Positions 17,853 through 26,103 of a stretch of DNA of 64,000 nucleotides are shown piece by piece. The stretch spans positions 558,001 through 622,000 of the forward strand of contig NZ_CP059560.1 in the NCBI RefSeq assembly GCF_017894385.1. The letters run 5' to 3'. The position numbers were made by a program, and so were the translations under genes. Under the pieces are notes generated by a model that had not been told where the DNA came from, ran no database searches, and was given only the letters and a program-made list of their open reading frames with translations. The stretch is from Aromatoleum petrolei (GTDB lineage: Bacteria > Pseudomonadota > Gammaproteobacteria > Burkholderiales > Rhodocyclaceae). Every line of letters starts with the position of its first letter. Positions within the stretch are counted from its first letter, which is position 1.

Positions 17853-18707
17853 TCAGATCAATTCGGCGCTGGCGTCCATGGCCAGCCACCCGTCCGCATC
17901 CTGCGCCCACAAGCGCACGGTGTTGCCGTCGGCCTCGATGCGCCCGCAGACCTTGAAGGGGCGACCTTCGAACAGTGGCCTGACCGCGCGGAAGGTGAAG
18001 GCGCGCAGGCGGCGATCCGGTAGCTCGCGATGCAGCGCGTCCAGCAGGAGGGTTGCGATCAGTGGTCCGTGCACCACCAGAGCCGGGTAGTGTTCGACGC
18101 CGGTGGCATAGGGAAGGTCGTAGTGGATGCGGTGGCTGTTGAAGGTCAGCGCGGAAAAGCGGAACAGCAGCACCGGATCGGGACGAATCTCGTGGCACCA
18201 GAGGGCGTTGCCCGGGGCTGGCGGGGACTCCGGGGTCGCCTCGCCGGACTTTGCCGCGTCGCGATAGACGATATCCTGCGCCTCCTCGAGCACGAGCCCC
18301 CCGGCGTCCTCGATCCGGTGCTCGACTTTGACGAATACGAGGGCGCCGCTGCGCCCTTCCTTGACGCGGACGTTGGCGATTCGCGACGTCCGAGTGACGT
18401 CGGCCCCAACCTTCAGGGGGCGCACGAACCGCATCTGGCTGCCAGCCCACATGCGCCGCGGCAGCGCCACTGGCGGCAGGAAGCCGCCGCGCTTGGGATG
18501 GCCGTCGGCGCCGATTTCAGACTGACGGACCGAGGGAAGGAAGTAAAGCCAATGCCAAGGAGCCGGCAGATCTGCGCCGGTGTCAAACCCCGTGCGAGGA
18601 TGATCGAGTGTCGCGGCCAGCGCGATCGGCGGCGCTGCCGTGACCCGATCTCGAAGAACCTCGGTACGCCCCACCCAGTCCTGCAGTACGCCGCTGTCGG
18701 TATTCAT
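17853..18707 (-). CDS. HTD2 / mesaconyl-C4-CoA hydratase-like MaoC protein
   Basis: A 284-residue protein of the COG3777 type, with two hotdog folds. Hallmarks are the N-terminal PPIALAATLDHP, HWLYFLP, RRMWAGSQMRF, and the C-terminal RFSALTFNSHRIHYDLPYA followed by YPALVVHGPL, where the catalytic His/Asp reside. Family members hydrate mesaconyl-C4-CoA, itaconyl-CoA or fatty 3-hydroxyacyl thioesters. It is first in the operon running 18.7 to 11.5 kb and starts just 5 nt downstream of the first of two operator-like sites, so its promoter is a likely point of control. Confidence 0.85.
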   Translation of the reverse strand: MNTDSGVLQDWVGRTEVLRDRVTAAPPIALAATLDHPRTGFDTGADLPAPWHWLYFLPSVRQSEIGADGHPKRGGFLPPVALPRRMWAGSQMRFVRPLKVGADVTRTSRIANVRVKEGRSGALVFVKVEHRIEDAGGLVLEEAQDIVYRDAAKSGEATPESPPAPGNALWCHEIRPDPVLLFRFSALTFNSHRIHYDLPYATGVEHYPALVVHGPLIATLLLDALHRELPDRRLRAFTFRAVRPLFEGRPFKVCGRIEADGNTVRLWAQDADGWLAMDASAELI

Positions 18708-18712
18708 TTATA

Positions 18713-18744
18713 TGATCACTGCTCATATTGTTGAACAGCATTCT
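18713..18744. promoter_or_regulatory. Paired operator-like palindromes before the HTD2-ACAD-CaiB operon
   Basis: TGATCACTGCTCA (18713-18725) and TGAACAGCATTCT (18732-18744), both variants of TGAAC-N3-GTTCA and 19 bp centre to centre, about two helical turns. Same-face tandem sites suggest cooperative binding. They overlap the expected promoter and leader of the operon. Confidence 0.55.
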
Positions 18745-18850
18745 ACACAATCGCAGCAGCTTGTGAACAGTCCGCCTATATAAAAAGCTTGCGGCGAACC
18801 ATGGACCCCACGACGGGAGCCTTCCACGAGGTAGGACTGCGAGCGCGGAG

Positions 18851-19663
18851 TCAGCTGAGCACCGGGCTCGACCCTCTCATCATCCCCGACGCGCGTGTCG
18901 CGACGTCCAGCAGCGCCTCTTGGAGCAGCGGCCGCTCCTGCTCGAAGCGATCCGAAGGCGCACCGATGGCAAGCGCCGCCACCACCTTGCCGTCCGTGCC
19001 GAAAATCGGCGCGGCGATGCCGGCCGATTCGCGCATAAGTTCGCCGACGCTGACCGAATAGCCCTTCTGCAACACATTCTCGAGTTCGGCCCGCAGTTCC
19101 TTCTTGCGGGTGATGGTCTGAGGAGTGCGCGGCTCCATCTTGGTCCTGCGCATGTACTCCTCTTGCCATTCCCTGTCCGCATGCGCGAGGAGCAGCCGGC
19201 CGGCGGCCGTGCAGTACAGCGGCCTGCTGGTACCGACGGGCATCGAGTACCTGACCGAATGGGCGCTCTCGATGACTTGGAGGTAGGTGATGACACCCTG
19301 CTCTCGATCAAGAATTCCCACATAGACCGTCTCGTGACATCGATTGGCCAGTTCCTCGAGGTACGGGTGGAGCACTTTGGAGAAGTTCCAGACCGACATG
19401 ACGTTGGCCGCCAAGCGAAATACCGCGGGACCGAGCAGATAGCGACTGCCGTCATGATTCAGGTATCCATCGTTCACCAGCGGACGAAGGAGATTCAGCA
19501 GGCTGCTCTTCGGCGACTCGAGGGTGACGTTCAGCTCCGCGAGGGTCAGCCCATTCGGGGACCGGGCCAGGGCATCGAATAGGCCGAGCAATCGGGTCAG
19601 CGAACGTGGTCCGCCGTTTTCCTTGTCCCCGTTTACCACATCCGCTTGGGACCTCTTGGGCAT
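18851..19663 (-). CDS. IclR-family transcriptional regulator 2
   Basis: A 270-residue paralogue of the regulator at 10608. The winged helix (SLTRLLGLFDALARSPNGL, then SPKSSLLNLLRPLVNDGYL) is nearly identical to that of regulator 1, whereas the effector domain has diverged more (YLQVIESAHSVRYSMPVGTS against VSVIEGSKIVRFTVPPG), which implies similar DNA sites and different ligands. GGAAGGAGTGA directly precedes the ATG. It reads in the same direction as the HTD2 operon that starts 144 nt beyond its stop, and its own promoter carries two degenerate copies of the 13-mer. Confidence 0.92.
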   Translation of the reverse strand: MPKRSQADVVNGDKENGGPRSLTRLLGLFDALARSPNGLTLAELNVTLESPKSSLLNLLRPLVNDGYLNHDGSRYLLGPAVFRLAANVMSVWNFSKVLHPYLEELANRCHETVYVGILDREQGVITYLQVIESAHSVRYSMPVGTSRPLYCTAAGRLLLAHADREWQEEYMRRTKMEPRTPQTITRKKELRAELENVLQKGYSVSVGELMRESAGIAAPIFGTDGKVVAALAIGAPSDRFEQERPLLQEALLDVATRASGMMRGSSPVLS

Positions 19664-19695
19664 ACATTCACTCCTTCCGCAATCGTTCTGATTTT

Positions 19696-19727
19696 AGTAC
19701 GCCATTCTACTTCTATAACTCCGTTCA
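19696..19727. promoter_or_regulatory. Two degenerate operator-like sites before iclR 2
   Basis: On the minus strand TGAACGGAGTTAT (19715-19727) and AGAATGGCGTACT (19696-19708), 19 bp apart, partly matching TGAAC-N3-GTTCA. The spacing equals that at 18713-18744. Autoregulation is possible; the second copy is weak. Confidence 0.35.
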
Positions 19728-19898
19728 CATGTCTATCTGCTGACGAATTTGTCATATGGGCATGTTTGCGGCCGGCCATCGCGAATCTTCGGGTTCGGCC
19801 TTGCGCAACGTCCCGGCACGCCCCCCCCACAGGCTCCGCCTTCGCCTCAGGTCTGACGGGAATAACAGGCTCGCAGCTCCTGCGTGCAGATCTGCTGC

Positions 19899-20108
19899 CT
19901 ACAGATGGGTGAGCAGCCGCACGAACAGGGTCGGCTCCCAGTGCAGGATGGAGATCTCCTTTTCGCCAACGCGGCACATCTGCCTCGCCCGGAGGGCATC
20001 GCTCCGTTCCGCGAGCTCGGCGAAGGTCGTCGCCTCGCCGTTCTCCCACAACGCCGACGCATTGGCCGTGATTCGCGGCCAATGTCGTGGTATGTCTCCG
20101 ATACGCTG
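19899..20108 (-). pseudogene. AMP-forming CoA-ligase N-terminal fragment
   Basis: One minus-strand frame reads IPRHWPRITANASALWENGE then ATTFAELAERSDALRA, the start of an acyl-CoA/aryl-CoA ligase. After about 40 residues it turns into an unrelated tail (CRVGEKEISILHWEPTLFV) and stops at 19899. No convincing start codon or SD is present. It is the only coding-like content in the 19.73-20.13 kb gap and probably marks a deletion junction. Confidence 0.45.
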
Positions 20109-20127
20109 ACTCCCCTCGAGCCGTCGC

Positions 20128-20970
20128 TCACGACACTCTCGCCGCCGGCTGGCCGAACCGCCCCCCGACCCGCAGGATCCGCTCCGCCTTGGCCAGGACC
20201 GGCTTGTCGATCATCTTGCCGTCGAGGGCCACCGCATCGCCACCCGCCGCGGCAGCGGCTGCCACGACGCGTTCCGCCCATGCGATCTCTTCCGCGCCGG
20301 GGGAAAACGCGGCATTGACCGCCGCGATCTGCTTGGGGTGTACGCAGAGCTTCCCGGCGAAGCCCTCGCGGCGCGCGCGCTGCGCGTCGGCCCGGGTAGT
20401 GGCCGGATCGTCGAAACCGACAGTGACGCCATCCACCGGCCCGTCGAGCCCGGCCAGCCGCGACACCAGCACGAGTCGGGAGCGAAAGAACAAGAGCTCC
20501 GTACCACCGCCCTCGATGCCGAGATCGACCTGGAAATCGATGGAACCGAATAACAGCCGCCGCACCGCTGGACAGGCCGCAATGGCTTCGGCATCGGCCA
20601 TCCCCCGTGCGGTTTCGATCAAGGCCAGCACAGGCATGTCCGCGCCGAGGCGTTCCGTGATGCAGTCCACGTCCTGCGTCCGCTCGGCCTTGGGCAGAAC
20701 GATGCCGGCCACACCGGGCGCTGCGCAGGCCGCCAGATCATCCTCGAACCAGGGCGTGTCCGCGCCGTTGACTCGCACCAAGACGGGCGCCGGCGCAGAC
20801 AGCGCGTTCGCCAACGCGTCGCGCGCCGCCGCCTTGAGGTCTGGGGCCACAGCGTCTTCCAGATCCGCGATGACGGCATCGGCACCGGCGGCAAACGCCT
20901 TGCCGATGCGCTCCGGCCGGTTCGCCGGCACGAAGAGGTAAGAGCGTTCCGGAAGCTTGTCGCTGCGCAC
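20128..20970 (-). CDS. CitE-like acyl-CoA lyase (HpcH/HpaI family)
   Basis: A 280-residue TIM-barrel lyase. RSYLFVPANRPERIGKAF, DAVIADLEDAVAP, LALIETARG (metal-ligand Glu) and LLFGSIDFQVDLG (metal-ligand Asp) follow the CitE / malyl-CoA lyase / citramalyl-CoA lyase pattern, and GKLCVHPKQI is the adenine-binding strand near the C-terminus. It should cleave a 3-hydroxy-3-carboxy or beta-malyl type acyl-CoA to acetyl- or propionyl-CoA plus a 2-oxo acid. It follows EtfA by 17 nt and ends the minus-strand operon of the 20.1-34 kb block. Confidence 0.88.
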   Translation of the reverse strand: MRSDKLPERSYLFVPANRPERIGKAFAAGADAVIADLEDAVAPDLKAAARDALANALSAPAPVLVRVNGADTPWFEDDLAACAAPGVAGIVLPKAERTQDVDCITERLGADMPVLALIETARGMADAEAIAACPAVRRLLFGSIDFQVDLGIEGGGTELLFFRSRLVLVSRLAGLDGPVDGVTVGFDDPATTRADAQRARREGFAGKLCVHPKQIAAVNAAFSPGAEEIAWAERVVAAAAAAGGDAVALDGKMIDKPVLAKAERILRVGGRFGQPAARVS

Positions 20971-20987
20971 GATCGTGGCGGCCCGGC

Positions 20988-21920
20988 TCAGCCCAACGCG
21001 GCGGTCAGTTCCGGTACCGCCTCGAAGAGATCCGCGACCAGCCCGTAGTCAGCTACCTGGAAGATCGGCGCCTCCGGATCCTTGTTGATGGCGACGATGA
21101 CCTTGCTGTCCTTCATCCCGGCCAAGTGCTGGATCGCGCCGGAGATCCCTACCGCGACGTACAGCTCGGGCGCGACGATCTTGCCCGTCTGGCCGACCTG
21201 GTAATCGTTTGGCATAAATCCGGCATCGACCGCAGCCCGCGACGCACCGACCGCCGCGCTGAGCTTATCGGCGAGCGCCTCGAGCAGGCTGAAGTTCTCG
21301 GCACTGCCCATGCCGCGCCCGCCGGAGACCACGATGCGCCCCGAGGTCAGCTCCGGGCGGCTGGACTTGCTCAGCTCCTGCCCAATGAACTGCGACAAGC
21401 CGGTATCGGCGGCAGCGTCGATGCGCTCGATCGGGGCACCACCGCCTTCCTTCGCAGCGGCGTCGAAACCAGTGGTGCGCACGGTCATCACCTTGACCGT
21501 GTCGAGCGACTGCACGGTAGCCAAGCCCGCGCCGGCGTAGATTGGACGTACGAAGGTATCAGGCGACTCCACCGCAACGACGTCGGAGATCTGCGCGACA
21601 TCGAGCAGGGCGGCGACTCGGGGCAGAGTGCTCTTGCCGACCGCGGTGGCGGCGGCGATGATGTGCGAGTAGGCTGCGGCCTGCGACAGGATGAGGGCCG
21701 CGAGGTTTTCCGGTGCGGCATGTGCGTAGTGGGCAGCATCGGCAAGCAGCACCTTGGCGACGCCGACAATCTTGGTCGCCTGCTCCGCTACCGCACCACA
21801 GCCACTACCAGCCACCAGCAGATGGACCTCTGCCCCGACGCGGGTCGCGGCGGTCACGGCGTTGAAGGTCGCGCCCTTGAGCTGGGCATTGTCGTGTTCG
21901 GCGAGGACGAGAACGGACAT
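20988..21920 (-). CDS. etfA: Electron transfer flavoprotein alpha subunit
   Basis: A 310-residue ETF alpha. The C-terminal FAD domain is intact: [32 protein letters not shown] and [15 protein letters not shown] (residues about 200-275), with [13 protein letters not shown] after it. It carries electrons from acyl-CoA dehydrogenases to ETF-quinone oxidoreductase. The start is 2 nt after the etfB stop. No ETF-QO gene occurs in the window, so the chromosomal one is presumably used. A dedicated ETF within the ACAD-rich cluster fits high flux through these dehydrogenases. Confidence 0.95.
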   Translation of the reverse strand: MSVLVLAEHDNAQLKGATFNAVTAATRVGAEVHLLVAGSGCGAVAEQATKIVGVAKVLLADAAHYAHAAPENLAALILSQAAAYSHIIAAATAVGKSTLPRVAALLDVAQISDVVAVESPDTFVRPIYAGAGLATVQSLDTVKVMTVRTTGFDAAAKEGGGAPIERIDAAADTGLSQFIGQELSKSSRPELTSGRIVVSGGRGMGSAENFSLLEALADKLSAAVGASRAAVDAGFMPNDYQVGQTGKIVAPELYVAVGISGAIQHLAGMKDSKVIVAINKDPEAPIFQVADYGLVADLFEAVPELTAALG

Positions 21921-21922
21921 GA

Positions 21923-22672
21923 TCAGATCACCTTTGCTTCATTGCGGAGTTTGTCGACCAGCGCTGCCACGTCGGGTACCACAACGCCCGCCTTGCGCAC
22001 CGGCGGCTCACTCACCTTCACGGTCCTCAGGCGCGGGGCCAGATCGACGCCGAGCGTGGTGGAGGGCAGCGTTTCAAGCGGCTTTTTCTTGGCCTTCATG
22101 ATGTTGGGCAGCGTCGCGTAGCGCGGCTCGTTGAGGCGCAGATCGGTCGTCACCACCGCCGGCAGCGGCAGGCTCACGGTCTCAAGACCGCCGTCGACCT
22201 CGCGCGTCACTTCGATGCGGTCGCCGGCCACCGCCAACTTGAAGGCATAAGTGGCCTGCCCCCACCCAAGCAGCGCAGCGAGCATCTGCCCGGTCTGCCC
22301 GGCATCGTCGTCGATCGCCTGCTTGCCCAGGATCGCCAGCTGCGGCGCCTCCTTGTCCACCACGGCCTTGAGCAGCTTGGCCACGTGCAGCGATTGCAGT
22401 TCGGCATTCGTTTCCACCAGGATTGCCCGGTCGGCACCGAGCGCCAGCCCGGCGCGCAGCACCTCCTGGCAGGCGGCCGTCCCGATGGACACCACCACCA
22501 CCTCGGTGGCCGCTCCGGCTTCCTTGAGGCGGATCGCCGCCTCGACTGCAATCTCGTCGAAGGGGTTCATCGCCATCTTCACGCCCCCGAGATCGACCCC
22601 GGAGCCATCCGACTTGACCCGCACCTTGACGTTGTAATCGACCACCCGTTTGATCGGAACCAACACCTTCAT
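21923..22672 (-). CDS. etfB: Electron transfer flavoprotein beta subunit
   Basis: A 249-residue ETF beta with [35 protein letters not shown], the AMP-binding [17 protein letters not shown], and [20 protein letters not shown] near the C-terminus, the loop that docks on acyl-CoA dehydrogenases. It forms the heterodimer with EtfA directly downstream. The gene begins 50 nt after the upstream MaoC hydratase stop. Confidence 0.95.
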   Translation of the reverse strand: MKVLVPIKRVVDYNVKVRVKSDGSGVDLGGVKMAMNPFDEIAVEAAIRLKEAGAATEVVVVSIGTAACQEVLRAGLALGADRAILVETNAELQSLHVAKLLKAVVDKEAPQLAILGKQAIDDDAGQTGQMLAALLGWGQATYAFKLAVAGDRIEVTREVDGGLETVSLPLPAVVTTDLRLNEPRYATLPNIMKAKKKPLETLPSTTLGVDLAPRLRTVKVSEPPVRKAGVVVPDVAALVDKLRNEAKVI

Positions 22673-22722
22673 GGATTCGTACCTCTATCGTTCGAGGCCG
22701 CCTTTGAGGGGCGACCGGAAAT

Positions 22723-23592
22723 TCAGTCGGCGAGCTCGATCACGCCGTTGTTGAGCACGGTCACGTCCCGCGCCTCCACCCTCGCCCGCAGGCGCAGGAA
22801 TCCGCCGCCCTCGTTCCACATCTCGAACCGCACCGTTTCACCGGGGTAGACGGGCGAGGTGAATCGGGTCGAAAAGCTGCGCAGGCGTGACGCGTCGAAC
22901 CCACAACACGCGCCCAGCACCGCGTGAGCCGCCATGCCGAAGGTGCAGAGACCGTGCAGGATGGGGCGCGGAAATCCGGCCGCCTTCGCGACCTCAGGAT
23001 CGGCGTGCAGCACGTTGTCGTCTCCACTCAGGCGATAGATCAGGGCTGCCTGCTCGAGGATGGGCAGATCGACCTCGACGTCTGGCGCGCGCTCCGGCAC
23101 GGCGGGCAGGGCTTCCGGCCCCGGATCGCCCACGCCGGAAACCTCGCTGAAGCCGCCGTCACCGCGCAGGAAAACTACCTGTGTGCTAACTGCGAGCTTG
23201 GTACCCGTTTCATCGAAGATCTCGCGCTGAATCACGGCGACCGCACCTTTGCCCGGCCCCTTGTCCGTGAGTGACACCACCTTGTTGCGCGCGACGACGG
23301 TGGCCTCGACGGGCAAAGGCTTGAGCAGCTCGATGCGTTGCTCGCCATGCACCAGCTTGACCCAGTCGGCACCGGTCCTGGGGTCCTTCCACCAGAAACC
23401 CGGCGTGCCGATCACCGACACCATGGTCGGCACCGCCTGCAGATCCTTCTCGAAGACGAAGCGCAACTCGCCCGGATCCAGCGGGTTGCTGCCCATCCCG
23501 ATACCGAGCGCGTAGAGCATCGTGTCGCGCCGGGTATAGGTATGGCGGATATCGCCGAATTCCCAGTTCTTGACCGCCTGATAGTCGAGCAT
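22723..23592 (-). CDS. MaoC-type enoyl-CoA hydratase 2 (double hotdog)
   Basis: A 289-residue relative of the hydratase at 4728. KGPGKGAVAVIQREIF lies in the first hotdog; YRLSGDDNVLHADPEVAK then GFPRPILHGLC is the catalytic block of the second. ATG at 23592 is chosen because GAGGGAGCC lies 6 nt upstream. It should make a 3-hydroxyacyl-CoA from an enoyl-CoA. The gene is 11 nt after the thiolase stop, and the thiolase is preceded by a DUF35 gene: the arrangement recalls side-chain shortening modules of steroid catabolism. Confidence 0.9.
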   Translation of the reverse strand: MLDYQAVKNWEFGDIRHTYTRRDTMLYALGIGMGSNPLDPGELRFVFEKDLQAVPTMVSVIGTPGFWWKDPRTGADWVKLVHGEQRIELLKPLPVEATVVARNKVVSLTDKGPGKGAVAVIQREIFDETGTKLAVSTQVVFLRGDGGFSEVSGVGDPGPEALPAVPERAPDVEVDLPILEQAALIYRLSGDDNVLHADPEVAKAAGFPRPILHGLCTFGMAAHAVLGACCGFDASRLRSFSTRFTSPVYPGETVRFEMWNEGGGFLRLRARVEARDVTVLNNGVIELAD

Positions 23593-23603
23593 GATTGGCT
23601 CCC

Positions 23604-24758
23604 TCAAAGCGTTTCTTCGGTGCCGAGCACGAGCACGGCTTCGCTGGACAGCACACCGCCGTTGCCTTGGGCGACCGCCAGCCGGGCGCCTTGCACCTGG
23701 CGCTCACCGCAAACGCCCTGCAGCTGCTGGACCGCCTCTACCATCGTGAACAACCCGTACATACCCGGGTGGACGCAGGACAGGCCCCCGCCGTTGGTAT
23801 TCACCGGTAGTTCCCCGCCTGGAGCGATCCGCCCGCCGGAGACAAAATGACCACCCTCCCCCTTCGGACAAAAACCCATGTCCTCAAGGAAGAGGATGGT
23901 GTTGATCGTGAAAGCGTCGTAGAGCTCGACCACGTCGATGTCGGCCGGCCTGACGCCGGCCTGGGCGAAGGCCCGCTGCGCCGCGCGGGCGACGCCCGTC
24001 ACGGTCAAATCGGCCATCTGGGCAATTTCCCGGTGGGTGGTCTCGGCCGCGGCGCCCAGCAGATATGCGGGTCGCTTGTTAAGATCCCGGGCCCGGTCGG
24101 CGCGCGACATCACCACCGCAGCGGCGCCGTCGGTGACCAAGCAGCAGTCGCGCACGCCCAGCGGCGAGGACACTTGGCGAGCGGCCATGTAGGCCTCCAT
24201 CGTGAGCTCGTCGCGCATGAAGGCGTCGGGATTCTTCTGCGCCCACTTGCGCGCGGCGACGGCAACCTCGCCCAATTGCTGCTTGGTGGTGCCGTACTGG
24301 TGCATGTGCCGCGCCGCGGCGAGCGCATAAGACGACACCGGGTTGATCGGCCGATAAGGGCTTTCCCAGGGCGAAGGCCGGTTCGAGCTGATCAGCTTAC
24401 CGGCCGCGGTGCGCTGGTTGCTGCCGTAGGCGATCAGGACGACGTCGCACTGACCCGCGTCGAGCGCCAGGGCGGCGAGCGAGGCTTGGATCTCGAACGA
24501 CGAGCCGCCCGTGCGACAGTTGTCGGTCAGGCGCGGACGTATGCCGAGATACTCAGCGAAGCTGAGCCCACTCATGGTGTCGTCCATCGTCACAATGAAC
24601 AGGCCGTCGACATCTTTCGGCGTCAGGCCGGCTTGCGCCAAGGCACTGACGCTGGCACGAGCCGCTAACTCCATGTTGGTGAACCCGGGAGCCTCACCCA
24701 TACCGAAGGTCGCCGCGCCAACAATGGCGGTTCGACCGCGAGGAAAGGAATCTTTCAT
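23604..24758 (-). CDS. SCP2/Ltp-type thiolase or acyl-CoA retro-aldolase
   Basis: A 384-residue thiolase-fold protein (AIVGAATFGMGEAPGFTNM at the N-terminus). TDNCRTGGSSFEIQASLAAL places a Cys at the nucleophile region, NTNGGGLSCVHPGMYGLF provides the conserved His, but the second thiolase Cys near the C-terminus is not evident (GNGGVLSSEAVLVLG). Ltp-type members lacking a full Cys set act as retro-aldolases with a DUF35 partner, and a DUF35 gene lies immediately upstream. It may therefore release an acetyl- or propionyl-CoA unit from a 3-hydroxy- or 3-oxoacyl-CoA. Confidence 0.85.
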   Translation of the reverse strand: MKDSFPRGRTAIVGAATFGMGEAPGFTNMELAARASVSALAQAGLTPKDVDGLFIVTMDDTMSGLSFAEYLGIRPRLTDNCRTGGSSFEIQASLAALALDAGQCDVVLIAYGSNQRTAAGKLISSNRPSPWESPYRPINPVSSYALAAARHMHQYGTTKQQLGEVAVAARKWAQKNPDAFMRDELTMEAYMAARQVSSPLGVRDCCLVTDGAAAVVMSRADRARDLNKRPAYLLGAAAETTHREIAQMADLTVTGVARAAQRAFAQAGVRPADIDVVELYDAFTINTILFLEDMGFCPKGEGGHFVSGGRIAPGGELPVNTNGGGLSCVHPGMYGLFTMVEAVQQLQGVCGERQVQGARLAVAQGNGGVLSSEAVLVLGTEETL

Positions 24759-24786
24759 GGTCTCTCGATTAATTGTCGAATCGCGC

Positions 24787-25152
24787 TCAGAGCGGCTCGA
24801 ACACCACTACGGGCTTGTCGTTGTCGCGGACGATGCGGGCTTTCACCCGCATGCCAATCTTCACCCCCTCGGGCGCGATGCCCTCCACGCGGCTCATCAT
24901 CCGGGGCCCCTCGGCGAGGTCGATCAGCGCGACGTTGTAATCGGGTGTTGGTGGCTTCTGGCTAACGGTGGTCGCCGAATACACGACACCCTCCCCGCTT
25001 GCTTCCACCCACTCGAGATTCGTCGAGCCCGACCCCGGCTCCGCAACGCGGGGGTAATAGACATAGCGGCCACTGTCACGGCAACGCTGGATCATGAACC
25101 GGCCTTTATCGAGAATCGCGAAGAACTCCTGCTCCGGGTGCAACTCGCTCAT
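24787..25152 (-). CDS. DUF35 OB-fold acyl-CoA-associated protein
   Basis: A 121-residue protein. The OB-fold part is clear (EASGEGVVYSATTVSQKP, VALIDLAEGPRMMSRVEG, KIGMRVKARI). DUF35 proteins normally begin with a zinc ribbon with two CxxC pairs; here only QRCRDSGRYVYYPR remains, with one Cys, so the zinc site has been lost while the OB domain is intact. Such proteins dock on SCP2-type thiolases/aldolases. ATG at 25152 follows GTGAGG by 7 nt; a GTG at 25164 overlapping the SDR stop is an alternative. It is followed after 28 nt by its probable partner thiolase. Confidence 0.85.
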   Translation of the reverse strand: MSELHPEQEFFAILDKGRFMIQRCRDSGRYVYYPRVAEPGSGSTNLEWVEASGEGVVYSATTVSQKPPTPDYNVALIDLAEGPRMMSRVEGIAPEGVKIGMRVKARIVRDNDKPVVVFEPL

Positions 25153-25160
25153 GGCTCGCC

Positions 25161-25955
25161 TCACCCGTGCATCGTCAGGCCGCCATTGACCGAGATCACT
25201 TGTCCGGTGATGAAGTCGGCGGCTGGGGTGGCGAAGTACAGGATCATGTTGGCGGGCTCGGAGCTCTTCGCCAGGCGGCGCATCGGCACTGCATTAATGA
25301 GCGCTTCCTTGAGCTTGGGATTCTGGATGCCGTCGTGGAACAGCGGCGTATCCGTGACGCCCGGCGCAACGCAGTTGGCGGTGATGCCGTAGCGCGCGGT
25401 CTCGCGAGCGAGCGACTTGGTGAAGGCGATGATCGCGCCCTTGCTGCCCGAGTAGAAGGTTTCGCCCATGCTGCCGACGCGACCGGCATCGGACGCTACC
25501 GTGACGATGCGCGCGCCCTGCCCGCGCTCGATCATGGCCGGCAGGAAGCGATGGATCATGCGTACAGGCGCGAGATAGTTGATCGAGATCACCCGGTCCC
25601 AGAAGTCGGGGGTGTTCTCCAGGAAGGGCCCGACGCGCTCCCAGCCGGCGACGCTGGCGATGACGTCGACAGCCTTGCCGGTCTTGTCGAGGATCGTATC
25701 GACGAAGCGGTCGATCGAATCGTGGTCGGTCAGATCAACTGGCACGAACTGGGCCTTGCCGCCGGCCTCGCGGATCTGCGACACCACCTCGTTACCGCCA
25801 GCCTCGTTGATGTCTCCGCCATAGACGGTGGCGCCCGCGCCGGCGAACTGGATCGCGGTCGCCCGCCCGATGCCCGAGGCGACGCCCGTGACCACTACCA
25901 CCTTACCGCTCAGGTCGGTCGCTTCGCGCCAACCGAGCTCACATTGCTTTGTCAT
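25161..25955 (-). CDS. SDR dehydrogenase, BadH-like
   Basis: A 264-residue SDR: TGVASGIGRATA for NAD binding, SVAG, SDAG plus YSGSK for the Ser-Tyr-Lys catalysis, ANCVAPGVTDTPLF near the substrate loop and ISVNGG at the C-terminus. The TGVASGIG opening and length resemble 2-hydroxycyclohexanecarboxyl-CoA dehydrogenase and FabG-like hydroxyacyl-CoA dehydrogenases. ATG at 25955 is preferred since AAGGAG stands 6 nt before it, while the ATG at 25961 abuts the SD. It precedes the DUF35-thiolase pair, supplying the 3-oxoacyl-CoA to be cleaved. Confidence 0.9.
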   Translation of the reverse strand: MTKQCELGWREATDLSGKVVVVTGVASGIGRATAIQFAGAGATVYGGDINEAGGNEVVSQIREAGGKAQFVPVDLTDHDSIDRFVDTILDKTGKAVDVIASVAGWERVGPFLENTPDFWDRVISINYLAPVRMIHRFLPAMIERGQGARIVTVASDAGRVGSMGETFYSGSKGAIIAFTKSLARETARYGITANCVAPGVTDTPLFHDGIQNPKLKEALINAVPMRRLAKSSEPANMILYFATPAADFITGQVISVNGGLTMHG

Positions 25956-26103
25956 ATCCATCTCCTTGTCATCTGTTGGTAGCGCGCGTGCCGGATGCCG
26001 TCACAAGTCCCGTGAAAAGCCCGCCCGAACAGGAGGCATCTCCTCACCGCGAGTCAGGGGCGCATTCGATGCTGATCGTGCGGACTTCTCCCACATCCCA
26101 TGG

